A stretch of DNA of 64,000 nucleotides. Source: Vanessa cardui. Taxonomy: Eukaryota > Arthropoda > Insecta > Lepidoptera > Nymphalidae. Positions 22,385 through 34,208 of the stretch are shown piece by piece. The stretch covers positions 10,416,001-10,480,000 of the forward strand of contig NC_061126.1 of the NCBI RefSeq assembly GCF_905220365.1, in the 5' to 3' direction. The notes below the pieces were generated by a model that was not told the DNA's origin, made no database searches, and saw only the letters and a program-made list of their open reading frames with translations. Within the stretch, counting starts at the first letter, position 1; every line of letters starts with the position of its first letter. Position numbers and translations under genes: made by a program.

Positions 22385-25300
22385 ATGGATATAAGGAAGT
22401 TTTTTAAAGGTAAGTACATAGTCAAATAATTTTCTATAATGTATTAAATAACAGCAAAGAATAATGATGTGGGAGTGTAGATTGAGGAATTACGTGAGTC
22501 GAGCGGGCTAGTCGCCGCGCGCGCCAAACAACCCAACGTGACGTGCTATTGTTTTTCTCTCGTGTCCGCGTATTGTGCTTGTGTGGTAGAAAGAGACAGG
22601 TTGGATGGCACACACGCATGCGCGATTATCGAAAAATCGACTCGATGCACATCGATTTTTATTTTTTATGCGGATAATTTATGAATGTTATTAGAAACAG
22701 ATTTGTTTGTTAGAAAGATAATTTGAAGACTCGATTGATGCAGTGATTCGCACGACGGACTTCGGTACCTAGGGTCACGGGTTCCCGCCTCGCATTAGTG
22801 CATGTGCATAAAAATGTCTGTTTGTGTTGTTACCATAGACTTAGAATTCGCGCGCTAGTACCGCTATTAGACATACAAAGTGTGAAACGAGAGGTCATTA
22901 TTAAATGCACGATATACAAGAGAAAAAGAGACAAATAAAATATCAAACGCGCTCATTTTTGTTTACAGCTATAAACTTTTAGCGCCCTGGCGTGATTTCG
23001 TATTGCTGATATTTTCTAATATTGAAATAAAACTATTTTTAACGGATTTAAATCGCGTATATTAATTTTTTTTTTTTTTTTTTAAAATTCTTGAGACCTA
23101 TCAAGAGTAATATTCCTTTACAAACTGCGGGAGTATATAAACTCGAATGTGAGTGTGGTTTATCTTACATAGGCCAAACAAAGAGGAGTATCGGTACTAG
23201 GGTCAAAGAACATATAGGAGATGTCAAAAATAGGCGATCTTCAAAGTCTGCAGTCTGTGAACACGCTCTGGATAAACCTAACCATTTTATTCGATTCGAT
23301 AAACCACAGATCCTCGCTAGAGAACACAGATTCATTCCTAGAATGATACGCGAGGCTATTGAAATTCAAAAACATCCGAACTTCAATAGAGAAGATGGTT
23401 GGAGACTTTCTAACACCTGGGATCCACTTATTAAAAATTTAAAATCCCAAATCCAACAGACTGCAAGACCTAAAGATACAGTTAGTGCCTTCTGCGTGCA
23501 ACCGGAACGTTACTCAAGATACCAATTGAGAAATCGTTGGCGGTAGTTTTAAATAATAATTTCTTTGTACTTCAAATAGACAAATGTCACCTTAGTCTAC
23601 CCGTGACCACGAACACTGCAAAGTGCTCGAAACGTCGGGATGTTAAAAAATTAATATACGCGATTTAAATCCGTTAAAAATAGTTTTATTTCAATGTGTA
23701 ATAATCGCGAAAATCTAAGACAACATTTTCTAATATTACATGCAAATCATAAAATTAACAGCAATAAAAGTGTATACTGTTTTAATGATATCGTGTTATG
23801 TGAAGATTTGTCTGTATTACAAGAAAATGTAACCCGAAAAATTACATTTATTTTTGCAAAATGCATTCATTTTTTGCCGCACCTACTGGTTTTCTATTGC
23901 ATACTATTTCTATGGTTGTTACTGATCTGTCTGTGTGTTTTCTATGAATAATAATTACAAGAAAAGTGTATAAGTATCTAAAAAATATAACGTTGTCTAG
24001 TACCTACCCATAGCACAAGCTTTAGTTTAGGACTAGCTAGAGGCTTGGTGTGAAATATTATTATAACCTTCTACTGCCGAAAAAAGAGTGTAATGTTTTC
24101 GAGTATATGTATGTATGTAAAGTAAGTATGAATGTATGTCTGTTTCTTTGTGGCCTCCTGTAGCCTAAACGGCTTAATGGATTTTGATGTAAGTCGTTAG
24201 ATTCGTCTTATTCACGGGAGTGTCATAGGATACATTTTATCCTGAAATTCTTACGGGTTTAGGAGATATTCTGTTTAGTGTGCAGTTGTTTTTTTTGTTT
24301 TAATAATAAATTCTACTTGTTGTGTATAAAAATCACCATTTTATTTAAAAGCATATGGATTTTTGTTTCAGAGACTTTGAAAAGGAAAAAAGAAGAAACT
24401 AGTAGTGAAAGTGATGAAGAAAAGAAGGTCGAAAGTATATCACAGAGTTCACTGGCTCAAGCTGGTTCTTCTAAAGTCGAAATTGTAGAAAATATACCTG
24501 AAGATGAAGTAGTTTGTGATAATGATCTAGGCAAATGGGTAGGGCGAACTTCTTTGATGACCACAAGTCAAAAATTGGATATGCTCAATCGTTGTTGGGT
24601 ACCCCCTAGAAATTACGACTTTGCTAAAGATGCCGAAACTGCTAATCTGAAGCGGAAATTTAATCATAGTTGGTTGCAAACTTATTCACCTTGGCTGGTT
24701 TATTCCAAACGTCTAAAAGGTGCGCTGTGTTTATATTGCGTACTATTTCCTCCAAAAATAGTAGCTGGATATTTGGGTTCATTTGTAATTCGACCTTTTT
24801 GCCGTTTTAAAAATATACATGAACACTGCGTTAAGCATCTCTCATCACAATATCATAAAAATGCAGTCAACGATGCAAAAAATTTATCGGAGCAAATGCC
24901 TGTGGATGTAATGATGAACACGGCTCATCAGACAGAAATAGAGAAAAATAAAAACATACTGGCATCTATAATATCTACAGTTATTTTTTGTGGCACTCAT
25001 GACTTGCCTTTGAGGGGTAAAGAGAATCATGAAGGTATTTTTGAAGACCTTTTAAATCTAAAAATTGGATCTGGCGATCAAGATTTAAAACAGCACTTAG
25101 AACATGGCAAAAAAAATGCCATGTATACTTCCCCACAGATTCAAAACCAAATTATTGATTTGTGCGGCTTGGTCGTAAAGAATGAAATTATACAGGTAGC
25201 AAAGAAAGCTTTTGCATATAGTGTCATGGCAGATGAGTCATGTGACATAGCTGGAAGAGAGCAGCTTTCCATTGGAATCCGTTTTTACGACGAAGGCAAA

Positions 25301-26650
25301 AATATGATCCGAGAAGAATTTCTAGGATTCGTAGAATTGATTGCAATGGATGCTAATACTATAGCGTCAGCAATTGATAAGTTTTTAGAAAACGTAGGAC
25401 TTGAACCTGATAGGTGCATTGGTCAAGGTTACGATGGGTGTTCTACAATGGCTGGAAGTATTGGGGGCGTTCAAAAAAAACTGAGAGAGAAATATAAAAA
25501 AGCCTTATATTTTCATTGTGCAAGTCACAGGCTTAATTTAGTAATAAATGATTTGAATCAAGTGCCAGAAATACGGAACACAATCGGCACGATAAAAGAT
25601 ATAATTAACTTTTTCCGAGAATCTTCTTTAAGGAGGAAATATGTTCCCAATATTCCGGCTTTATGTGAGACACGCTGGTCGCAAAAATATAAGAGTATTG
25701 CAATTTTCAACAAACATTTTGAAGAAATTATTAATGGACTTGCAAATATATCTACAGAAGGAAATGCTGCTGCAAGAAAAAGCGCCTATCAGTTACACTG
25801 TGCTGCTACTAAATCAGTATTCATTATATGCGTTACATTGATAGCCAAATATTCAAGTATATTGGAACCTGTTGCAAATGCATTACAATCGAAGAATATC
25901 GATATGTACACGTGTGTGAATCATATCAAGAGAATTATTTCTGTTATTAGAGATCATCGTGGTAACGCAGACAAAGAGAGTCAGATTATTTTAGACATTT
26001 CACGTAGAACTGCAACTGCCATTGGCAGTGATTTGCAAATCCCGCGTATTGTATGTCACCAACAACATAGGTCCAATCACCCAGCTGAGAGTTCATGCGA
26101 TTTTTGGAAGCGATCAATTATCATTCCTTATTTAGATTCTTTGATATCCGCACTCGACCAGCGTTTTTCTAATGAACATTTACCAGCTTTTAGTTTAATG
26201 TCGATACATCCAAGTTCAATGTTAAATATGTCACTGGTTGATTTTAAAGAAAAATCGCAAGATTTCTGCCAGTACTATGATCTTCTTCTTTTTGAGCATG
26301 AAGCGGAATTATGGTATAAACTTTGGAAGGATAAAGGTATGGAAAAAGACGCTCTAGAAAAATTAGATTTTATTGATGTATTAAAGGAGGCGGACACTTT
26401 CTTCCCGACAACCAAAAAAGCCATACTTATTTTGTTGGCACAACCGTGTACAACAAGTAATATAGAAAGGTCTTTTTCTACCCTGAGACGTATCAAAACG
26501 TGGCTGAGGTCTACAATGACCGAAAACCGTTTAAACGGGCTATGTATGTTAAGCGTACACCGGAAAATTGTCCAAGAAAAAAAAGATGAAATTGTAAGAG
26601 AAGTTTTTAATAAATTTTGTGAAGAACCGCGCAGATTACTCTTCAAATAA
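22385..26650 (+). CDS. hAT-family transposase, two exons
   Basis: Exon 1 is 22385-22409 (ATG, encoding MDIRKFFK plus one base) and ends at GTAAGT. Exon 2 is 24372-26650, after TTTTTGTTTCAG. The joined frame has 768 codons with no internal stop. The protein (767 aa) has an acidic Ser/Glu-rich N-terminus, a TTF-type zinc finger at about residues 105-175 (CLYC, then His-rich HEHCVKH), a DUF4371-like RNase-H core with Asp296 (VMADESCD) and Asp363 (GYDGCS), and a C-terminal hAT dimerisation region with Glu707 (NIERSFSTLRR). These are the DDE acidic residues expected for hAT transposases, which cut and paste the element in the nucleus. The long open stretch extends upstream to 24278 but begins with GTG and includes intron sequence, so the spliced MDIRKFFK start is preferred. 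AATAAA at 26649-26654 overlaps the stop codon. Confidence 0.9.
23021..23696 (+). mobile_element. 5'-truncated Penelope-like element in the hAT intron
   Basis: The 3' end (TTAATATACGCGATTTAAAT and onward, 23651-23696) is repeated in inverted form at 23021-23065, next to a T-run. Between them lies the C-terminal endonuclease frame. Inverted partial copies of the terminal region are usual for Penelope-like insertions. The region before the stop-proximal end contains GAAAC-GTC with an upstream GNRA-capped hairpin, resembling part of the terminal-repeat ribozymes known in this group. Confidence 0.85.
23091..23546 (+). pseudogene. Penelope-like GIY-YIG endonuclease (partial)
   Basis: The frame starts inside the protein (first codon TTG) and runs 151 codons to a TAG at 23544. 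Residues 14-28 contain GVY...SYIG, the GIY-YIG signature, with CxC between the two halves (LECECG). A conserved Arg follows in GTRVKEH, and the region REAIEIQKHPNFNREDGW carries the expected Glu and Asn. In Penelope-like retroelements this domain follows the reverse transcriptase and nicks the target DNA. The RT domain is absent, so this is a dead 5'-truncated copy. The endonuclease frame itself is unbroken, which implies a fairly young insertion within the hAT intron. Confidence 0.9.
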
Positions 26651-26806
26651 TAAAGCTGTTTCTTATTGTTATATTTGTTTTTAATGTTTACCTCACCTCC
26701 ACCACCAATGTTAGATACTCATATGTTAAAAATCACGATTAAAACAATGTAGTATGGGATTTTGCTAATCTGCCCCCCCCTGTATAGAATCCTGGCTACG
26801 CCCTTG

Positions 26807-26814
26807 CTCTAAAA
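26807..26814. repeat. hAT target-site duplication, right
   Basis: CTCTAAAA follows the right hAT end, matching 22212-22219. Confidence 0.95.
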
Positions 26815-26924
26815 AATATGTTGAATACGCAATTATTTTTATTACTTTTTCGTGCATATTCATTTGTTTTAAAATAGTGTTTTGTTTGAAGTCGGTTTTT
26901 CTTTTTGTTAAAATTTTATTTATT

Positions 26925-27276
26925 TTTTGATTTTAAGTGAAGCTGATGTTGACTAACTATTTTTTTTTAATATGGATAGATTATGCGTTCCGTTTATATG
27001 AGTCAGAAACTACTTCGAGGACAATTTCAAAGGAAACTTGCGAATAAAGCAAAAATAGACTTTTGAAAATGCGGATTTAATACGTCACGCGGCGTAAACT
27101 ACAAGGATCCCTCGAAAGAGCTGTAATCGAACTCAGCAAAAAAACTTTGAAAAAGACCAACTATATTTCGTACATCATATGACATCACATCACATACATA
27201 AAATTTGATTAAAGATAGTAAGAAATTCTGCCCCATATCGCACCCTAACTGCGAGCCGTATAGGAGTTCCATCACT
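26925..27276. other. Flank of the foldback, possibly older element sequence
   Basis: It contains TACGTCACGCGGCGTAAACT and AGGATCCCTCGAAAGAGCTG. It is likely part of a longer degraded repeat, but I cannot name it. Confidence 0.35.
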
Positions 27277-27530
27277 ACATAGTATAAAACAAAGTCGCTT
27301 TCTCTGTCCCTATATCTTTAATTCTACGCAACGGATTTTGATGCAGTTTTTTTTAAAAGATAGTGTGATTCAAGGGGAAGGTTTGTGTATATAATACATG
27401 AACAATATAGTAAAGAAACACTGATAATTTTAGAAGTTTGTGATGTGATGTCGTATATAAACAAATTCTGTAGTATATTCAGTATCAGTATTGCACCCGT
27501 GCGAAGCCGGGGTGGGTAGCTAGTTTATTA
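27277..27530 (+). repeat. Repeat D, near full length
   Basis: It opens ACATAGTATAAAACAAAGTC and GCTTTCTCTGTCCCTATATC, continues with AACGGATTTTGATGCAG, and ends CCCGTGCGAAGCCGGGGTGG followed by GTAGCTAGT. This is a very common lepidopteran noncoding repeat, and four other copies occur here. No coding sequence. Confidence 0.8.
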
Positions 27531-27963
27531 TAATATTCGACTATGATAATTACATAAACATAACCACATAACGGAAGGTGACTCAAATATCCAAATAACT
27601 TATAAATAAAAGATTCGACCGAGTATCGCTAACGTGCTCCTCAGAATTATTCCGTTCCCTTCCGTTCCGTTACTTTGTCATGGATCCTGTGCTCAGAACC
27701 TTACCAAACTTTCACCAAATTACCCTTGAAGTATATATTATATAATAAAAAAAGAATTATCAAAATTGGTTAACGTGATTTTCAGTTATTCACCTATTTG
27801 TCGCGCATATACATAATGCAAATTTAAGACTTATGTCGTTTTCACATGGATACCATCATCGGAAAAAAAAATAAAAAAAATGGGACCCCACGGGAAGCAC
27901 TACCTTTCAAACAAAAAAAAAATTATCAAAATCGGTCTACCCAGTGAAAAGTTATGAGGTAAC

Positions 27964-28006
<43 letters not shown>

Positions 28007-28045
28007 GACGAATTGATAACCTCCTCCTTTTGGAAGTCGGTTGAT
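27531..28045 (+). repeat. Lepidopteran repeat end with 33-nt A-run
   Basis: The segment 27900-28045 has ATCAAAATCGGTCTACCCAG, TGAAAAGTTATGAGGTAACA, an uninterrupted A-run (27970-28002), and CCTCCTCCTTTTGGAAGTCG. The last motif also ends the arms of the foldback (GAAGTCGG), so the two may be related. Sequence before 27700 is not assigned. Confidence 0.55.
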
Positions 28046-29431
28046 AAACAAACACTTAGACGACATTTAAAAGTTTCATCAATATCGGCTTAAATATATA
28101 CTTTTTAAATATTATTTATTCTATAACTTTAATACCAAACGAAATCATAAATTAAGTCACTGTGATTAGTAAGAAAAAAAACAAAATGTTTTGCTTATTT
28201 AATACTAACGTAAAAAAAATTTATCGACATTTAAAGCTTGTGTCAGCACTAACGCAATTCGACTGAGCGTAAAAGATTTTCTTCGCTAAGTTTCTTTACT
28301 GATGGTGTTTCTGTGTAATCTACACTATTTAGTCCCCGCTCCGTCGACGTTTCATATCGGATTTGAATAAATCTTAACATTCTGGATGAAAATTACGCTA
28401 GCTGTTAATAGTGATGTGCTGCGAGGCGATATTTCATTTATTTTCTAACTACATTAAAAATATAGCAATTGTTTAAATGACTAATAAATATATTATGTGT
28501 GATACTCAGAAATTAAACCAGTACTTCGTATAGAGTTGTACTTCAATTTCATCTACACTTATATGATTAAGTTAAGATAAGCTTGTTTGTTTGTATGTTG
28601 TATGTTTGGGGGATAGCCTTCGGAACTAATAATCCCATTCTAAACAAAGTTTACTTATAGAAAGATACCCTGAGTAAAAAGGGTATGAATATTATTTATA
28701 TAATATTAATTTATTTATAAACAATTTACACCCATGTGAAAATGGGGCGTGTCGCAATTATTATATGAAATCATATTCAATATCAGCAGCTAAACAACAA
28801 TAATGTGATGAGTTTTTGCATATCAGGTATGCTTAGAAAACATTTCATGAAAAATCAATGTTTATTTGTGTTTGCTAAAAATAAAATACTTAGTCTATTC
28901 AAGACAATATTAAAAAAAAATAGATATAATATATCTACTTAATAATGATATTTCACTAAGTAATAATATCCTTATTATCATAACCCAAGTAATAGCTATA
29001 CCAGGTGTATGTAAGCTCGGGAACACGACGCAGATTTGAATAAGCCTCCTACATCGGTCCCATATTAACAGGGCTCGTGTGAATTCCATTAACTATTACT
29101 GTTAGGTAAAACCAAGTGACATTATTACGTTGTGTTTATTTGGGATAAGTGACTATATATGTTTTGAACGTATATATTTCTTAAGTTCTGTCAGCAGCAA
29201 AGAAGTTTGTTAAAACATCATAATATAATGATGAAGTTAAATGATAAATCTATTTTAGAGGCATTTAATGTTTAAGGAGTGTAAGAAATAGTAATTTTAG
29301 GTACAGTCGTGTAGATAAAATTAGGTGGGATGATTATAATTTTACGAGTTTACTTGGTGACCTTTTCCAAGGCCATCTAAGATATCATATACTTATGATA
29401 TATTCTAAACCCAAACAGCATTATTTACTAT
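28046..29431. other. Noncoding, nothing recognised
   Basis: AT-rich sequence without long frames or recognisable repeats. Confidence 0.5.
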
Positions 29432-29520
29432 TGTTGTGTTCTATTTTGAAGGATCAGTGATACAGATCATATAAAACTTAATTTCCAATGTTGGTGGCGC
29501 ATTGGTGCCAATATCTAAAT
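29432..29520 (+). repeat. Repeat C fragment
   Basis: TTGTGTTCTATTTTGAAGGA, then TTAATTTCCAATGTTGGTGG and CGCATTGGTGCCAATATC, match the middle of repeat C with deletions. Confidence 0.65.
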
Positions 29521-29671
29521 AAAATCTAAATAAATAAAAAAGACTATATAATACCTTTGAAGTAGCATTACCCTGCAACATCCATTAATTTAAATATTCA
29601 CAATGATATCCTTATATGAAAATACGACAGAACGTTATTTAGAAAAAAAAGTATTGATACAGAAAATATAA

Positions 29672-29966
29672 GGCTGAGATGGCCCCATGGTTAGAACGCG
29701 TGTATCTTAACCGATGATTGCGGGTTCAAATCCAGGCAAGCTCCACTATACATATATATGTGCTTAATTTGTGTTTATAATTCATCTCGTGCTTGGCGGT
29801 GAAGGAAAACATCGTAAAGAAATCTGAATGTGTCTAATTTCATCCAAATTCTGCCACATGTGCATTCCACCAACCCGCATTGGAACAGCGTGGTGGAATA
29901 TGTTCCAATCCCCTCCCCATTTTGTAATAAGAGGCCTTAGCCCAGCAGTGGGTAATTTACAGGCGG
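29672..29966 (+). repeat. Metulj-like SINE, full length
   Basis: Head GGCTGAGATGGCCCCATGGT, box B GGGTTCAAATCC, body GTGCATTCCACCAACCCGC, and end CCCAGCAGTGGGTAATTTAC followed by a T-run. The 60-codon frame at 29828-30010 is SINE sequence. Confidence 0.92.
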
Positions 29967-30134
29967 TTAATTTTTTTTTTTTACTTTTTTACAGAAGATA
30001 CGTCTTGTAATATAATAAACAGTAAAGAGTACTTTTATTACCTAAAATATATCTAACCAAGTTTTATTATTATACAACAATTGGGTTCTAAATCCTAATA
30101 CTGACTTTCAATGTTAACCTTTGTCAATGTCTGT

Positions 30135-30243
30135 AAAAAGGTATATAGTGTTAATTGCTTATCTCAGTTCTTAAATGAAAGTATATATATATTTTATTTT
30201 CATTTAAGAAATTATATAAGCAATTAACACTAATTACCTTTTT
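30135..30243. mobile_element. Small foldback/MITE
   Basis: AAAAAGGTATATAGTGTTAA on the left pairs with the inverse of TTAACACTAATTACCTTTTT on the right, and the stem continues into TTAAATGAAA/TTTCATTTAA near the centre. The arms are about 46 bp with a short AT loop. No coding capacity. Confidence 0.75.
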
Positions 30244-33200
30244 ACTTAGGAATTTGTTAACACTTAAATTATATTTTATGGAAAAGGTTATGAAATCTCG
30301 AAGAAATTAAGGCAAAATTACCATTACCAATACCAATACCAATGTCCAAAATTTTTTTTTAATAGGACAGTCTTTTACTTTAGGACGTCATTGTAAATAT
30401 TGAGATATATACCGGTTGGCCGAAAACATTAGAGCTCACGCACGCTGCAGTGACACGTTAGAAAAATGACGTGTCAGCGTGAAAGATAAATCTTAGGTCA
30501 TAGTTAGATGCACCCTGAAATTGTTACGATTTATCAACCCTTCCTTTTCAACCGTGACGTCAGATACTGTTTAGCACAACGATTTTAAAAATAATTTTGA
30601 TAAATATTATTTAATTACATACTATAAAGCAAATGTACCAAATTCATATAAATATGATAAAATATATGATTATTATTATTTGTATTTTTTTACTATAATT
30701 TTTGTTTGCAAAGTTTTATATTATAAATTTAAAAAAATGTCGTTTTCGTTGGTACCATTACAAATGGTAAATTACTTAATACTTAGACTTGTTAAATTAA
30801 TAATTTGAAGAAAATTTATCGGTTTAAATTATATTATAATTTTATATAAAATTCACCACCAAAAGCTCTTCTGACGAATGAATTCTTTCAAAAATATAAA
30901 TTATTTTTTAGCACTTTTGCACGTGACTGCCTTAACACATCACGTGGGCAGTGGCGGGCGACAAAAAATATTATAAACGATATTTACGGAGAGCGGTGAT
31001 CCATCGATTCTATAGCATCTTGCGACTTGAAGGGGAAGCTGCAAACTTTACTTAACTATCATCACACGTTGATGATTCCATTCCATTCGGATCATTTATT
31101 TCATTCTCGTCTACATTCTTTTTATTTTTGTCGCTGCACACTTTATGTAAAAAGTTTTGATTTATTTGCTATGTGAGTGGCTTTTATTGGAAAAACATTG
31201 CTTTTTTAGTATATCTTTGATATATGTTTGTAATGATGCGAAAAACTAAAACGATTATTATGAAGGAATTAATTTTTCCAACGGTACATTTTATATTTAG
31301 CTATTATAAGGAAAATATGCTCTTTTTATTATATTATCCTCGATAAAATAGTTGCAATTTAAACTACATTTCTCTGGTATATTATAAGATAATCATACAT
31401 AAAAAATATAATATCAAATCTATAATACGGGCTTATATAAATTTTCACGGTATATCAAGGTACGCCAGCAGTCAGTACCAATGGGCTAAGGTGATTAGTT
31501 GAAATAAAGTAGATTGTGGCCACACATGATTTTCTTTAAAACTATGAGGAAACTATGAAAAATAAGTTCTCATTAAAACTATGAAGTCGAGTGACAAAAG
31601 ACGATATGGTTGGATTAAAAAAATATTAAATGAAAGATGATAGGATGATGATTAAAAGCACGAAGTCACAAGACGAACTATGATGTAAAATTAACTTAAA
31701 ATAATATGTACTATATGTCAGTGTTAGTTACAATTATTTACAGCAACTAGATGCTATTACGTACATTATGTAAAAGCAGACGGATAAGCTACGCTGAACT
31801 CGTAATCAATGCCGGTACTTAGTGTACACTGCGTGATGTAGTTTTGTCCATTAAGACGATACATAACCTACTGAACTAGATACTGGCATACATTAACTAA
31901 AAGGATATATTGCCTTCATGATCTAAGTAGAAATGCTAGTAGGTAGGTAATCTAAATTACTAATAGTTATACGAAAATTTTAAATACTAGTAGGCACATT
32001 AATTGTCTTCATTTGTAGAAATATTTATTTTGTTTCGAAAGTTGACTGGTTAATAGAAATTTATTTTAATTTACAAATCTATATGTGTTTCAAAAACTAT
32101 TTAAGAAACAATAGCATCGGACTTTTTCGTTCAAAAATAATATAACTTTTCTTTTTCGAATTAAAATAAAACTTTACATTAAAGTACTCTGCCAATCAAA
32201 TGTTTAATATTTATTGGTATGCATATAGTTTGTGAAATAACACAAAATTGTTATTGGTTTCTAACACATGTAAAATCAGTTGTGCTAGCTCAGATTCCTA
32301 CCCAAAATCTTCAGTTAAGATTAACATGTCATAATCATCCTGCAATGTATTTTTACCCGGCTTATTTTTGATAGATTATTGTAAATTCACACTAATATTA
32401 CTTTCAACCGTTAGAATTACTTAGAAAATTTAAACCTTATTCAATTGCACAAAAAAGCCATCACACTTATCCTTTATCAACGATACAGAGATAAAAAAAA
32501 TATCCATTTATATTTATGAGATAAATCAACTTCCATTGTGTCCGGTAATACTATGGTTTATAAATACCTACTGTTGTCCAAGCACTATTAGTTTGGATTG
32601 CATCCAGAATCTGACGGAGCAGCATTACGTCTGTTGTGAGTAGATCGTGCGAGACGAATCGTTGAATGAGTGTTGCTGAGTGAGTCATTCGGATTTATCG
32701 ATAATTCGTTGCCCCATCCCTATTATTCTTTTTCATTGCATCTTTTATACTGTCTATTAAGGGTTTATTTATATGGAACTGCGGTTCTATTCTTGGGTAA
32801 AGTTTAAACGCCGTTATATTAAGAGTGTTATCAAGGAATTCATTAAAAACAAAATTTGTACTTTGAATAAGTATTTATTCTATTCACGTTCATTTAATAT
32901 GAGTAATATGAGAACGATGGTTCGATTCATCGACAATGATAGAAATAATCATTTTTCGAAAATGTTCAGCTTTGTTGTGTACCTGTTCGGGCTATGCTAT
33001 CTACTGTAGACTTAAATATGTCTATTCACATTTAAAGTATGTCTTTTCATATTAAATTCCAATAAATGAATTTTCAATGAAAGTTTCGTTCATTGATAAT
33101 ACACATTTCTGTCAATAAAAAAATTATTCTTTCGCCATTTATTTTTCATACCTTTGTGCGTCTCGGGACAGAATTGAGAACCTTAAAGTCTATCTGAAAT

Positions 33201-33381
33201 ACTACAAGCCTTGGGGGTTTCAATGAGTGAAGAGGAGCCTGCCTGCCATTGTCGTATACGTAAGAGAAAGGGAAGCCAGGCAGAGTGGCACCGTAAAACG
33301 TTACGTAACGACTCTATTACATAATAAGTTATCACTTCAAAATATCCTTATAAAACTAATTAATATTAATAAATATATTTA
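30244..33381. other. Long noncoding stretch
   Basis: It includes two CACGTG E-boxes 24 bp apart at about 30921-30950 and a 78-codon ATG frame at 32773-33009 with no domain, signal or splice support. The GC-richer segment 32580-32720 looks unique. I see no gene. Confidence 0.45.
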
Positions 33382-33612
33382 CTAGGTGGTAGGGCTTTGT
33401 GCAAGCCCGTCTGGGTAGGTACCACCCACACATCAGTTATTCTACCGCCAAAAAACAGAACTCAGTATTGTTGTGTTCCGGTTTAAAGGGTGAGTGAGCC
33501 AGTGTAACTACAGGCACAAAGGACATAATACCTTAGTTCCCAAGGTTAGTGGCGCATTGACGATTTAAGAAATAGTTAATATTTCTAACATCAGGTGGCT
33601 AATTTGCTTTAT
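33382..33612 (+). repeat. Repeat C, well-preserved copy
   Basis: It runs from TAGGTGGTAGGGCTTTGTGC (with AAGCCCGTCTGGGTAGGTAC) through TTGTTGTGTTCCGGTTTAAA, GGGTGAGTGAGCCAGTGTAA and TTAGTTCCCAAGGTTAGTGG to AACATCAGGTGGCTAATTTG. This copy defines the orientation used for repeat C. Confidence 0.85.
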
Positions 33613-34119
33613 CCACGAACTTAAACCATAAAAAAACTTAACTAGTATATAAAAATTCAAAAAATTGTTTCCTAACCCTTACAAACTAACTCGTTGGTCC
33701 GAACTATTCGATGTAAATATAATATCATTACCGAAGGTCGAACCCTTAAAGTGACGAATAATCGCATCTTATAAAAAAATCGTGCATTGTTTACTTTTAG
33801 CCTTACACAGTAGTATTTTGCTTCTTGTTAGTTTTACATTTGAATAGAAAAATAAAAATTAAATTGCTCCTACAAATGATAAAAATCAGTGATACCATTA
33901 TCATTAAATTAAATTTAAAATGTTCAAAACTAATTTAGTTGGAATGGTCAGCTAATTGACCATGTTCATTTCCAAATGCCTCATTGATGGCAGCGAATGC
34001 TTACCTTATCATATACACCTATTTTCGAAGCCTCTAGACTCAGTAGTATTGACTGCATGCCTATAGTCAGGCCAAAGGATATAAATATGTAAAGGATGGC
34101 AGGATTCAATTTTACACAA

Positions 34120-34208
34120 GAACTGCTTATGGAACATACCTATGGTCCATAAGTAGTTCCTGCTGATAATCTTCAATTCCTGTGCTTACCTAAAGAATTG
34201 AAGATTAT
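34120..34208. repeat. Two adjacent inverted repeats
   Basis: Hairpin 1 has GAACTGCTTATGGA pairing with TCCATAAGTAGTTC (one G-T type mismatch, 12-nt loop, 34120-34159). Hairpin 2 has a perfect 14-bp stem, ATAATCTTCAATTC and GAATTGAAGATTAT (34166-34208). They are 6 bp apart. Stems are short for a microRNA precursor. Confidence 0.8.

Larger units (their letters stand above)
22220..26806 (+). mobile_element. Complete hAT transposon (Tip100/ZMYM1-like)
   Basis: A 4587-bp element with terminal inverted repeats CATGGGCGTAGCGAGG (left) and CAAGGGCGTAGCCAGG (right end, reverse strand), and G/C-rich subterminal runs including GGGGCAG. It is flanked by the 8-bp duplication CTCTAAAA. It encodes a full transposase with a spliced first exon. 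A 5'-truncated Penelope-like element sits in the transposase intron. Intact ends, an intact frame and a perfect duplication suggest recent activity. The outer foldback was present before the hAT inserted. Confidence 0.95.
21732..26924. mobile_element. Foldback element split by a hAT transposon
   Basis: The outer arms are inverted copies. The left arm at 21732-21954 (starting AATAAATAAAATTTTAACAA and including CCGACTTCAAACAAAACAC) pairs with 22107-22219 joined to 26815-26924 on the other side of the hAT insertion. Without the hAT the element is about 598 bp with arms of roughly 220 bp around a ~152-bp centre. The arms are nearly identical. There is no coding capacity. The class is unclear, and I could not define a target duplication. 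Confidence 0.85.

Noticed and set aside
22198..22619. Minus-strand frames of 61-75 codons in the hAT 5' end
   Set aside because: They run across the target duplication and the terminal repeat, and start at non-conserved positions, so they are chance frames.
24278..24371. Upstream extension of the hAT transposase frame as its N-terminus
   Set aside because: It starts with GTG, is rich in hydrophobic residues, and ends at a good splice acceptor. The MDIRKFFK exon at 22385 joins in frame.
26275..26646. 123-codon minus frame
   Set aside because: It is a shadow of the hAT transposase exon.
32773..33009. 78-codon ATG frame as a small gene
   Set aside because: No domain, conservation or splice support; expected by chance in this much AT-rich sequence.
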